Positions 35,783 to 43,490 of a DNA stretch of 64,000 nucleotides are shown here, piece after piece. This DNA is from Kofleriaceae bacterium (lineage in GTDB: Bacteria > Myxococcota_A > Polyangia > Haliangiales > Haliangiaceae). Under the pieces are notes generated by a model. The model was not told the origin of the DNA. It ran no database searches and saw only the letters and a program-made list of their open reading frames with translations. The stretch is taken from positions 38,498 through 102,497 of the forward strand of contig JACKDR010000028.1 in NCBI GenBank assembly GCA_020633495.1, in the 5' to 3' direction. The translations under genes were made by a program, and so were the position numbers. Within the stretch, counting starts at the first letter, position 1; every line of letters starts with the position of its first letter.

Positions 35783-35835
35783 TGCGGCGCTCGGGCTCCC
35801 CTGCGAGCTGGGCGAGCTCCCGGACGGGTGACGCG
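35783..35835 (+). repeat. Immunity-gene 3' end remnant
   Basis: About 53 bases (GCGGCGCTCGGGCTCCCCTG onward, to TGACGCG) repeat, with few mismatches, the last codons and stop of immunity gene 1 (33732-33783) and of the deleted remnant (34944-34995). It encodes ALGLPCELGELP plus stop without any upstream immunity sequence, so it is a third trace of the same gene end. Confidence 0.8.
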
Positions 35836-35856
35836 GCGCCCGGCCGGCGCTCGCTC

Positions 35857-36083
35857 GACGTCACGCCGGCCCGGGTGACGCGCGCGTGCGGGGGGCACCC
35901 GCCGGCGAGTTCCGCAGCGGGTCCGCGCGAGCGCGCGACGGCGTCACCGCTCGCGCCCGCACCCACGTCCGCGCTCTCGTCACCGCGAGGACGGTCCGAG
36001 CCGGCGGGGGACTCCCCCCACGCGCGCGGCAGGACCCGGGCCGGCGCGCTCGCGCTCTCCCCAACGCCACAGCTCCGGGCTCT
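35857..36083 (-). repeat. Right long inverted repeat bounding the toxin island
   Basis: A 227-base inverted copy of 30821-31045. It begins with ACGTCACGCCGGCCCGGGTG and ends with GGGCTCT. Together with the immunity remnant it fills the 412-base gene-free gap between the last island gene and the trehalase stop at 36125. Mismatches are scattered, so the two arms have had time to diverge. Confidence 0.85.
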
Positions 36084-36124
36084 GGGCAGCCGCTCGGGGC
36101 GAGCGTGTCCTCGCGCCTGCAGCG

Positions 36125-37777
36125 TCAGTCCGCCGCCGCAGGCGCCGCCGCCGGCGCAGCCGCCTCCGTCGCCGCGGGCGCATCGTCGGGCGCGGTCGCG
36201 GTCGCGGCGGCGTCGACCACGGCGGCGCCGCCGTCGCCGAGGCCGGCGAGCAGCACCGCGTAGGCGGCGTTGGTCCAGCCGAAGCCGATCTCGTTGGTCG
36301 TGTAGCCGAACGCCAGCTCGGCCAGCCGCGACGTCCGGTGCACGACGTCGTACTTCTCGACGATCGTGCCGTGGGCGCAGAAGTCGCGGGTCACGGTGCC
36401 GAGGAACGCGGTCGCCGCGCGGTCGGCGTCGGCGTCGAGGCCGTAGCGGCGCAGGCCGTCGACGGCGACCACCTGCATCGGCGCCCACCCGAACGGCTCG
36501 TCCCACTGGCTGCCGGACGCGGTCGTGCTGGTCGACAGGCCGCCGGCGCGCAGGAACAGCTCGAGGTTGCCGGCGACCCGGCGGGCCTCGGCGTCGTCGG
36601 CGAGCCCGACCCACAGCGGGAAGAACGTGGTCACGAACGGGTAGCTCGACCGGGTGTCGTCGGTGAACCGGTAGTCCATGAACAGGCCGCGCGCGTCGTC
36701 CCACATGGTGGCGCGGACCCGGGCCCGTCGCGCCTCGGCGCGGGCGTGCCAGGCGTCGGCCTCGTCGGCGTCGCCGAGCGCGGCGTGGAGATCGCCGAGG
36801 TCGCGCTCCATCGCGAACAGCAGGCTGTTGAGGCACACCGGCGCGTAGTCGAGGATGTCGGCGGCGAACCGGCCGAAGCGGTCGGTCGGATCGAAGCCCG
36901 ACTCGCGCATCGCCCGATCCGCCTGGTAGAACCGCGGCGTCAGCGTGTCGGTGGCCGCGTCGTAGGCGGCGGCCGGCGCCTGGTCGGGGTGGGCGCGGTA
37001 CCAGGCGCGGACCCGGTCGTAGTGGGTGCCGCCGGGCTCGACGTCGGCGACCACCTCGGGCGCCGGCCCGGCGCCGTGGTCGAAGTAGCGGGCCAGGCCG
37101 TCGCCGGCGGCGTGGTCGGCGCCGAGCCAGTGCGCGTGGTAGCGCTCGACGATCGGCAGGGCGCGGGCCAGCCACGCGCGATCGCCGGTGGCGTCGAAGA
37201 TCGCGCGCACCATGCCGGACAGCAGCGGCGGCTGCGACCGGGTCAGGAACACCGAGTCGTTGGCGTTGAGCACCATGCCGTAGTGCTCGACCTCGTAGAG
37301 GAAGTTGTCGGTCATGCCGCGGGCGAGGTCGACCTCGCCGTCGACCAGCAGGCCCTGCAGGATGAAGAAGCTGTCCCAGCCGTACATCTCCTGGAACCGA
37401 CCGCCCGGGACCACGTACGGGTGCGGCAGGTACAGCGGCACCAGCGGCACCAGCGCCGCCGGATCGGCGGGCAGCGGCGTCAGCTCGACGCGGGCGGCGC
37501 GGGCCGCGCCCAGCTCGGCCACCAGCTCGGCGCGGATCGCGTCGACGTCGGCGTCGGCGGCCACGTACATCGACGCGCGGTCGGCGCCGTCGAGCGCGGT
37601 GCCCAGCAAGCTCGCGTTCGACCGGGTCAGCGTCGCCCACGACGCCCGCACGTAGGCGCGGGTGGCGGCGGCGTCGCAGGTCGCCGCCGCGCCTGCGGCC
37701 GGCCCCGGCGCGCGATGGGGACCGCCGCACGCCGCCAGCGCGGCGAGGGTGGTCGCGGTGAGCCCGAGCCGTGCCAC
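36125..37777 (-). CDS. treA: Trehalase (GH37), probable lipoprotein
   Basis: A 550-residue periplasmic trehalase that splits trehalose into two glucoses. GTG 37777 starts a signal peptide (LGLTATTLAALAACGG) with lipobox ALAAC. Both GH37 signatures are present: PGGRFQEMYGWDSFF and QWDEPFGWAPMQ. The catalytic acid region is ESGFDPTDRF (Asp) and the base region EKYDVVHR (Glu), so it should be active. The C-terminus is a low-complexity Ala/Pro tail (AAAPAAAPAAAD) next to the island repeat. It diverges, 54 bases apart, from the gene for a sugar-binding/adenylyl cyclase fusion, suggesting that trehalose or glucose is the common signal. Confidence 0.9.
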   Translation of the reverse strand: MARLGLTATTLAALAACGGPHRAPGPAAGAAATCDAAATRAYVRASWATLTRSNASLLGTALDGADRASMYVAADADVDAIRAELVAELGAARAARVELTPLPADPAALVPLVPLYLPHPYVVPGGRFQEMYGWDSFFILQGLLVDGEVDLARGMTDNFLYEVEHYGMVLNANDSVFLTRSQPPLLSGMVRAIFDATGDRAWLARALPIVERYHAHWLGADHAAGDGLARYFDHGAGPAPEVVADVEPGGTHYDRVRAWYRAHPDQAPAAAYDAATDTLTPRFYQADRAMRESGFDPTDRFGRFAADILDYAPVCLNSLLFAMERDLGDLHAALGDADEADAWHARAEARRARVRATMWDDARGLFMDYRFTDDTRSSYPFVTTFFPLWVGLADDAEARRVAGNLELFLRAGGLSTSTTASGSQWDEPFGWAPMQVVAVDGLRRYGLDADADRAATAFLGTVTRDFCAHGTIVEKYDVVHRTSRLAELAFGYTTNEIGFGWTNAAYAVLLAGLGDGGAAVVDAAATATAPDDAPAATEAAAPAAAPAAAD

Positions 37778-37783
37778 GTCCCC

Positions 37784-37812
37784 AGCAGACACGCGCCACC
37801 GAGGGGTGTCAA
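37784..37812 (-). promoter_or_regulatory. Putative trehalase promoter, leaderless
   Basis: Minus-strand TTGACA (37812-37807) and TCTGCT (37789-37784) with a 17-base spacer. The predicted transcription start is at or next to the GTG at 37777, so the mRNA would be leaderless; no ribosome site is needed or seen. The -10 match is weak (3 of 6). Confidence 0.4.
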
Positions 37813-37831
37813 GGCGCGGTAGGATGCACGC

Positions 37832-40800
37832 GTGGGGATCCAGCGGGTCCGGTCCACCCTGCGCCGGTGTGTCGTGGTCGCCCTCGTGGCGATGGTCGCG
37901 GCGTGCCGCGGCGGCGGTGGCGGCGCCGCGGCGACCTCGACCCAGGAGCGGCCCCACCTGCGGATCGCGTTCTCGCGCATCGAGGGCGACGACATCGCCC
38001 TGGTCCGCGAGCAGGCCGCGCGGTTCGCCGCCGCCCACCCCGAGGTCGACGTCGAGGTCGTGGCCCAGAAGTGGCGGACCACCGACGTCCACGACCTGTG
38101 GGCGCGGTTCCTCGCCCTCGGCGACCCGTCGATCGACGTCTACGTCATCGACGAGCCGTGGATCGCCGAGTTCGCGTTCGCCGGCTGGATCCGCCCGATC
38201 GACGAGCTGCGGCCGTGGGCCGACCAGGAGCTGCACCCGGCGGCCCTGCGCAGCGCGGTCTGGCACGACCACCTCTACGCGGTGCCGCTCGAGCTGTCGG
38301 CCAACGCGCTGTTCTACCGCCGCGACCTGCTCGACGCCGCCGGGCTGGCGCCGCCGCGCACCCTCGAGGAGCTGCTCGACGCCGCCCGCGTCCTGCAGCA
38401 GCAGCCCGACACCGAGCTGCTCTACGGCCTGCTGCTCCACGTCCAGTTCCTGCACAACGATCTCTATCCGCTCTTGTGGGCGTCGGGCGGCGGCCCGCTC
38501 ACCGACGGCAAGGTCACCCTCGACGATCCCGTCAACGTCGAGGTCCTCGAGCGCCTGGTCGCGGCCACCCACGACGGCGCGCTGCCCTCCGACGAGCGGC
38601 TCAAGGCGTGGAGCGATGTCCCCGCCGAGTACCACACCGCGATCGAGGAGTTCACCGGCGGCCACGCCGCGTTCATGATCAACTGGCTGCGCTACGACGT
38701 CGGCCCGATGCGCGATCAGGTCGGCATCGCGCCGATCCCGGGGCTCGCCGGCAAGCCGCCCGGCACCGGCGCCACGCTCGGCTCGTGGTCGTGGGCGGTC
38801 AACGCCGCCAGCCGCCAGCCCGCGCTCGCCGAGGAGCTGATCCGGTTCCTCAGCAGCGACGACGCCAGCGCCGAGCGGCTCGACAAGCTGGGCACGTTCC
38901 CGCCGCTGCGCCGCTTCTACGACGACCCGGCGCGACGCCAGGCCCACCCCGAGCTCGAGGTCGCCGGCCGCATCTTCGACGGTGCGCGGCCGCGCATGCC
39001 GGTGCCCAACGAGCGCGAGATCGACGAGCTGATCGAGGACGACCTGCGCGCCGTGCTGCTGGGCGGCTCGCCGGTGGCCGAGACCCTGCGCCACGCCGCC
39101 GGCGAGGTCCGGGCTCGGCTCGACCGCTTCCCCGATCAGGCGCTGGTGCTGCCCGAGCTGCCCGAGCCGACCCGGGCGTCGGTGCGGGATCGTGGCCGCG
39201 TCGTCGTCGTCGCGGCCAGCGGCGTCTGGCTGGTCGCGATCGTGCTGCTCGTCGTCGGCACCCTGGCGGCGCGCCGCCGCGGCGGCCTGTTCCACCGCCT
39301 CGCCACCAAGGTCTCCGTCCTGGGCCTCGCGACGATCCTGCTGGCGCTCACCACCGGCACCGCGGTCGCGCTCGCGGTCCTGGTCCAGAACCAGGAGGAG
39401 GCGATCGGCGAGGCCCAGGCGATCTTCCGGGCGTCGATCCGCGAGCACTCGCAGTCGCTGGGCCGGCAGATCGCGCTGGGCGCGTCGGTGGTGCGCGAGC
39501 TGTCGACCGGCGCCGGCCGCGCGGTGATCGACGACGAGGTCCAGGCCGGCATCCAGGTCGCGCTCGATCGCGGCGAGGCGCCGTCGGGGTCGCTGCGCGA
39601 CGACGTCGCCCACCTCAAGCGGCCGCTGCTCGACGGCCTCGAGCGGACCTACGACGAGTCGCTGCGCGTGCTCGCCGCCGAGGGCTCGTACAACGACGAC
39701 ATCCTGTTCCTGCAGCTGCTCGACGAGGACGGCACGATCGTCGCCGACGAGACCGACTTCCTCACCGGCGGCGTCGATCCCGACGCGCCGCCCCGGGTGG
39801 TCGACGATCCCGGCGTCCGCCAGGTCGCGCAGTTCGGCCGCCGCATGTCGATGCGCGACGTCCCGGCGGCGCCGGGCCGGCCGGCGTACCTCGAGGTCAT
39901 GGTGCCGCTGGTCCAGAACGGCCGCCACGCCGGCGCCGTGCGGATCGGCTACTCCAAGGCCCGCCAGGACCACCGGATCGCGGCGCTGCGCGCCCGCCAG
40001 GAGCAGCTCCTGTCACGCGCCGTGCTGCTGGTGCTGGTCGCCGCGATCGGTCTGGTCGCGCTGTCGACGGTGCTGCTGGTGCTGTTCTCGCGCAGCGTCG
40101 CGCTGCCGCTGGTCCGGCTCAGCCAGCTCGCGGCGCGGGTCGGCGGCGGCGACCTCAGCGTCCATTGCGACGTCCGCGGTCGCGACGAGGTCGCCGCGCT
40201 GGGCGTGCGGCTCAACGAGATGGTCGACGGCCTGCGCGAGCGCCAGCAGATCCGCGAGACCCTGGGCCGCTACGTCGGGCCGACGGTGTCGGACGCGATC
40301 CTCGGCGGCCAGGTCGAGCTCGGCGGCGAGGAGCGCGAGGTCACGCTGCTGTTCTCCGACGTCCGCGGCTTCACGACGATGTCGGAGACGATGAGCCCGC
40401 CCGAGGTGGTCAAGGTGCTCAACACCTACTTCGAGCAGATGGTGGAGGCCGTGTTCTCGCACGACGGCATGCTCGACAAGTTCATCGGCGACGGCCTGAT
40501 GGCGGTGTTCGGCGCGCCGCGCGCGCTCGACGATCACGCGATGTCGGCGGCGCGGTGCGCGCTCGAGATGCGGCGCCGGCTCGAGGCGGTCAACGATCAG
40601 CTGCGCGCCGCCGGCCTGCCGCCGCTGGCGATCGGCATCGGCCTGCACACCGGCTCGGTCGTCGTCGGCAACATCGGCTCGACCAAGCGCACCGAGTACA
40701 CGGCGATCGGCGACACCGTCAACCTGGCGTCGCGGCTCGAGGGCCTGACCAAGGAGCGCGGCGTCGACATCCTGATCAGCGAGGCGACCCACGCGCGGAT

Positions 40801-40909
40801 CGCCGAGCGCGTCGACGCCGAGCCGCTCGGCGACGCCCAGGTCAAGGGCAAGCAGCGCGCGGTCACGATCTACGCGCTGCGCGCGCTGCGCGTGCGCGAC
40901 GTCGCGTAG
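37832..40909 (+). CDS. ABC-type sugar-binding lipoprotein fused to class III adenylyl cyclase
   Basis: A 1025-residue receptor cyclase. GTG 37832 gives a signal peptide with lipobox VAAC (Cys25). Residues 40-450 are a full extracytoplasmic solute-binding protein of the SBP_bac_1 sugar type (RIAFSRIEGDDIALVREQAARF, YAVPLELSANALFYRRDLLDAAG, GHAAFMINWLRYDVG, FLSSDDASAERLDKLGTFPPLR). Two membrane helices (about 462-484 and 497-517) lead to a second extracytoplasmic, Cache-like region (about 520-715), a third helix (about 728-750), HAMP and a cyclase domain (833-1025) with FSDVRGFT, KFIGDGLMAVFG and EYTAIGDTVNLASR. Lys in DKFIGD and Thr in EYTAIGD fit ATP specificity. Expected output: cAMP on sugar binding. 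Confidence 0.88.
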   Translation: MGIQRVRSTLRRCVVVALVAMVAACRGGGGGAAATSTQERPHLRIAFSRIEGDDIALVREQAARFAAAHPEVDVEVVAQKWRTTDVHDLWARFLALGDPSIDVYVIDEPWIAEFAFAGWIRPIDELRPWADQELHPAALRSAVWHDHLYAVPLELSANALFYRRDLLDAAGLAPPRTLEELLDAARVLQQQPDTELLYGLLLHVQFLHNDLYPLLWASGGGPLTDGKVTLDDPVNVEVLERLVAATHDGALPSDERLKAWSDVPAEYHTAIEEFTGGHAAFMINWLRYDVGPMRDQVGIAPIPGLAGKPPGTGATLGSWSWAVNAASRQPALAEELIRFLSSDDASAERLDKLGTFPPLRRFYDDPARRQAHPELEVAGRIFDGARPRMPVPNEREIDELIEDDLRAVLLGGSPVAETLRHAAGEVRARLDRFPDQALVLPELPEPTRASVRDRGRVVVVAASGVWLVAIVLLVVGTLAARRRGGLFHRLATKVSVLGLATILLALTTGTAVALAVLVQNQEEAIGEAQAIFRASIREHSQSLGRQIALGASVVRELSTGAGRAVIDDEVQAGIQVALDRGEAPSGSLRDDVAHLKRPLLDGLERTYDESLRVLAAEGSYNDDILFLQLLDEDGTIVADETDFLTGGVDPDAPPRVVDDPGVRQVAQFGRRMSMRDVPAAPGRPAYLEVMVPLVQNGRHAGAVRIGYSKARQDHRIAALRARQEQLLSRAVLLVLVAAIGLVALSTVLLVLFSRSVALPLVRLSQLAARVGGGDLSVHCDVRGRDEVAALGVRLNEMVDGLRERQQIRETLGRYVGPTVSDAILGGQVELGGEEREVTLLFSDVRGFTTMSETMSPPEVVKVLNTYFEQMVEAVFSHDGMLDKFIGDGLMAVFGAPRALDDHAMSAARCALEMRRRLEAVNDQLRAAGLPPLAIGIGLHTGSVVVGNIGSTKRTEYTAIGDTVNLASRLEGLTKERGVDILISEATHARIAERVDAEPLGDAQVKGKQRAVTIYALRALRVRDVA

Positions 40910-40911
40910 CC

Positions 40912-40932
40912 GCGCCGGCGCGCGACCGGCGC
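40912..40932. terminator. Possible bidirectional terminator hairpin
   Basis: GCGCCGG (40912-40918) pairs perfectly with CCGGCGC (40926-40932) around a 7-base loop, exactly filling the 23 bases between the convergent stops of the cyclase fusion and nhaA. No T tract. Confidence 0.4.
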
Positions 40933-42384
40933 CTACAGGTGGGTCGAGGCCTCGGCCTCGTCGGCGGTGGCGGCGGCGCCGGCCTGCGGCACCGCGGGCA
41001 GCAGGAACCGGCCGGCGACCAGCGTCAGCACCGCGGCGCCGGCCGAGGCCAGCAGCACCGCCAGCTTGGCGGTGGCGTGCAGCTCGGGCGCGCCCGCGAA
41101 CGCCAGCGCGGCGATGAACAGCGCCATCGTGAAGCCGATGCCGGCGACCAGGCCGACCAGCGCGACGCCGCGCCAGTCGACGCCGCGCGGCAGCGACACC
41201 AGGCGCGCCTTGGCCGCGATCCCGCACGCGAGCACGACGCCGAGCGGCTTGCCGACCATCAGGCCGACGACGATGCCGAGCAGGACCCCGGGCGAGGCGC
41301 CGAGGTCGACGCCGCCGAGGTCGACGCCGGCGTTGGCGAGCGCGAAGATCGGCATGATCCCGAACGCGACCCAGGGGTGGAGCTGGCCGAGCAGGCTCTC
41401 GCACGGCGACAGCGCCTCGCGATGGGCGCGGCGCAGCTTGGCGAGCGGCACCACCAGGTCGTGGGCGGTGGCGTCGGGCTGGTCGGCGCGGCGCTCGATC
41501 TCGTCGAGGTGCTCGCGGCCAGCGGCGAGGAAGCCGCGGAGCCCGTACCACGCGCGCGCCGGCGTCATCAGGCCGAGGATCACGCCGGCGATCGTCGGGT
41601 GGACGCCGCCGATCAGCATGCCGGCCCAGATCGCGACGCCGGCGGGCACGTAGGCGAGGGCGCGGCGGACGCCGATGGTCTGCAGGATCAGGATCGCGAC
41701 CATGCCGGCGCCGGCGATCGCGAAGCCGCCGAGCTCGACGCCGCTGGAGTAGAAGATGGCGATCACCAGGATCGCGCCGATGTCGTCGATGATCGCGAGC
41801 GCCAGCAGCAGCACCCGCAGCGCCGCGGGCACGCGCTTGCCGAGCAGCGCCAGGATGCCGACCGCGAACGCGATGTCGGTGGCCATCGGCACGCCCCAGC
41901 CGCGGGCGGCCTCGCCGCCGGGGGCCAGCACCACGTACATCACCGCCGGCACCAGCATGCCGCCGACCGCGGCGACCACCGGCAGCGCGGCGCGGCGCAG
42001 GTCGCTGAGCTCGCCGCCGGCGATCTCGCGCCGGATCTCGAGGCCGACGACGAAGAAGAAGATCACCATCAGGATGTCGTTGACGACGAAGTGCAGCGTC
42101 GTCTCGAGCTTCCAGGTGCCCAGGGTCAGCCGGAGCGGCAGGTCCCAGAGGTCGTGGTACGAGCCGTGCCACGGCGAGTTGGCCCAGATCAGCGCCGCGG
42201 CGGCGGCCAGCAGCAGGACCACGCCCGAGGCGGCCTCGATGGCGAGGAAGCGCTCGAGCGGGCGGACCATCGCCCGCGCCAGGCGGCGCACCGCGGGGCG
42301 CGAGCCGGGCGGCGCGCCGGGCGCGGCGGCGCCACCCGCGGCGGCGGCGGTGGACTTCGGGTCGGCAGGTGGGACGGTGGACAT
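40933..42384 (-). CDS. nhaA: Na+/H+ antiporter NhaA
   Basis: A 483-residue inner-membrane antiporter that exports Na+ or Li+ in exchange for protons. ATG 42384 is preceded by CGGAG. After a 30-residue Ala/Pro-rich start come about twelve membrane helices. The ion-binding motif LAIIDDIGAILVIAIFYS carries the Asp pair equivalent to D163-D164 of E. coli, and FFFVVGLEIRREI, ATDIAFAVGIL and ALANAGVDL are typical family motifs. An extra hydrophilic loop (about residues 290-330, EHLDEIERRADQPDATAHD) separates the two halves, as in many non-enteric NhaA proteins. The gene stands alone. Confidence 0.95.
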   Translation of the reverse strand: MSTVPPADPKSTAAAAGGAAAPGAPPGSRPAVRRLARAMVRPLERFLAIEAASGVVLLLAAAAALIWANSPWHGSYHDLWDLPLRLTLGTWKLETTLHFVVNDILMVIFFFVVGLEIRREIAGGELSDLRRAALPVVAAVGGMLVPAVMYVVLAPGGEAARGWGVPMATDIAFAVGILALLGKRVPAALRVLLLALAIIDDIGAILVIAIFYSSGVELGGFAIAGAGMVAILILQTIGVRRALAYVPAGVAIWAGMLIGGVHPTIAGVILGLMTPARAWYGLRGFLAAGREHLDEIERRADQPDATAHDLVVPLAKLRRAHREALSPCESLLGQLHPWVAFGIMPIFALANAGVDLGGVDLGASPGVLLGIVVGLMVGKPLGVVLACGIAAKARLVSLPRGVDWRGVALVGLVAGIGFTMALFIAALAFAGAPELHATAKLAVLLASAGAAVLTLVAGRFLLPAVPQAGAAATADEAEASTHL

Positions 42385-42570
42385 CGGCGGGCTCCGGGCG
42401 CGAGGGTGGCCCCGCGCGGACGCGAGGAGGCTCTGGCACCCGCAGCGTCCGTCCACCCGGTCAGACCGGGCCGCTCATTCTCCCGCGTGCGAGTCCAGGC
42501 ACTCTAGGACCGGCTCCGCGGCCGCGCAAGGTGGTGCGGAGCCGGGCGCGGGGCAGACCCGGAGTCGGAT

Positions 42571-42616
42571 CGGGCACGGGCACGGGCACGGCCACGGGCA
42601 CGGGCGGGCACGGGGC
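42571..42616. repeat. Hexanucleotide CGGGCA tandem repeat
   Basis: About seven units of CGGGCA (with CGGCCA and CGGGCG variants) lie between nhaA and the end of the adaptor gene at 42629. It is intergenic, and I see no hairpin or gene in the 244-base gap. Confidence 0.75.
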
Positions 42617-42628
42617 GGGCTGCGCCCG

Positions 42629-43435
42629 CTAGAACACCCAGAACGGCCTGCGGCCGGCGAACAGCACGCCGAGCTCGGCGTCGTGCGGATCGTGGAGCTC
42701 GATCTCGGCGTAGACGCCGCGCTCCGGGGTGCGGTCGTGGGGATGGAAGTCGGAGACCTCGCCGGGCAGCAGGGTCAGCACCTTCCCGACCTCGGAGCAG
42801 CGGACCAGGCCCCACTTGCAGCCGTACAGGCTGACGCCGGGCCGGACCCGGTCGAGGTTGTCGTACGGCACGAACGCGACCACGACCGTGCCCTCGGCGG
42901 CGGCCAGGAACGGCGACCGCCGCATGCGCGCGATCAGCTCGTCCTGCTCGGCGATGCGGGTGTCGAGGGTGCTGATGCGCTCGGTCAGCGCGGCCTTGCG
43001 ATCGACCGCGGCCAGGCGGTCGCTGACGCTCTGATCGTAGGCGCGGCGGGCCAGGGCGTCCTCGGCGGTCTTGATCGGGCCGGTCGCGACCTCGGCGGCG
43101 TCGGCCTCGAACTTCTCGGCGCTGGTGATCTCGCGGTCGAGGGCGGCGACCTCGGCCTGGGCCGCGTCGCGCTCGGAGTCGAGCTGGCTGCGCTGGATCT
43201 TGGCCTCGGCCTCGTCGGCGACCGCGGCGATGACCTTCTCGTGCTGCGGCGACAGGATCTGCGGGCGGACCCAGCTGTCGTTGAAGAAGTAGAAGACGTT
43301 GACCGTGAGGAAGACGATCAGCCCGACCAGGATCGCGGCCAGCGCGGCGATGCCGAGGACCTTGTAGACGCGGATGATCGCCGGCTGCAGCAGGATGCGC
43401 GGGCGCGTCGGACGGGACGGTGTGGTGGCTTCCAT
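42629..43435 (-). CDS. Membrane-anchored HlyD-like adaptor protein
   Basis: A 268-residue protein from ATG 43435. One membrane helix (about residues 28-50, LGIAALAAILVGLIVFLTVNVF) is followed by a long coiled coil (about 65-175: KVIAAVADEAEAKIQRSQLDSERDAAQ... RKAALTERISTLDTRIAEQDELIARMR) and a small beta domain (EGTVVVAFVPYDNLDRVRPGVSLYG, GVYAEIELHD, GRRPFWVF). This inner-membrane anchor/hairpin/beta layout is that of HlyD-type membrane fusion proteins, but the lipoyl halves are reduced and no ABC or RND partner is adjacent. It follows the carboxypeptidase-regulatory/PDZ gene by 55 bases on the same strand, so the two may work together in the periplasm. Confidence 0.65.
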   Translation of the reverse strand: MEATTPSRPTRPRILLQPAIIRVYKVLGIAALAAILVGLIVFLTVNVFYFFNDSWVRPQILSPQHEKVIAAVADEAEAKIQRSQLDSERDAAQAEVAALDREITSAEKFEADAAEVATGPIKTAEDALARRAYDQSVSDRLAAVDRKAALTERISTLDTRIAEQDELIARMRRSPFLAAAEGTVVVAFVPYDNLDRVRPGVSLYGCKWGLVRCSEVGKVLTLLPGEVSDFHPHDRTPERGVYAEIELHDPHDAELGVLFAGRRPFWVF

Positions 43436-43490
43436 GGTCAGGCCTCGGGCAGACGGCGGGTGCGGCGGCGCGCGTGGGCGCGGGGATCGC

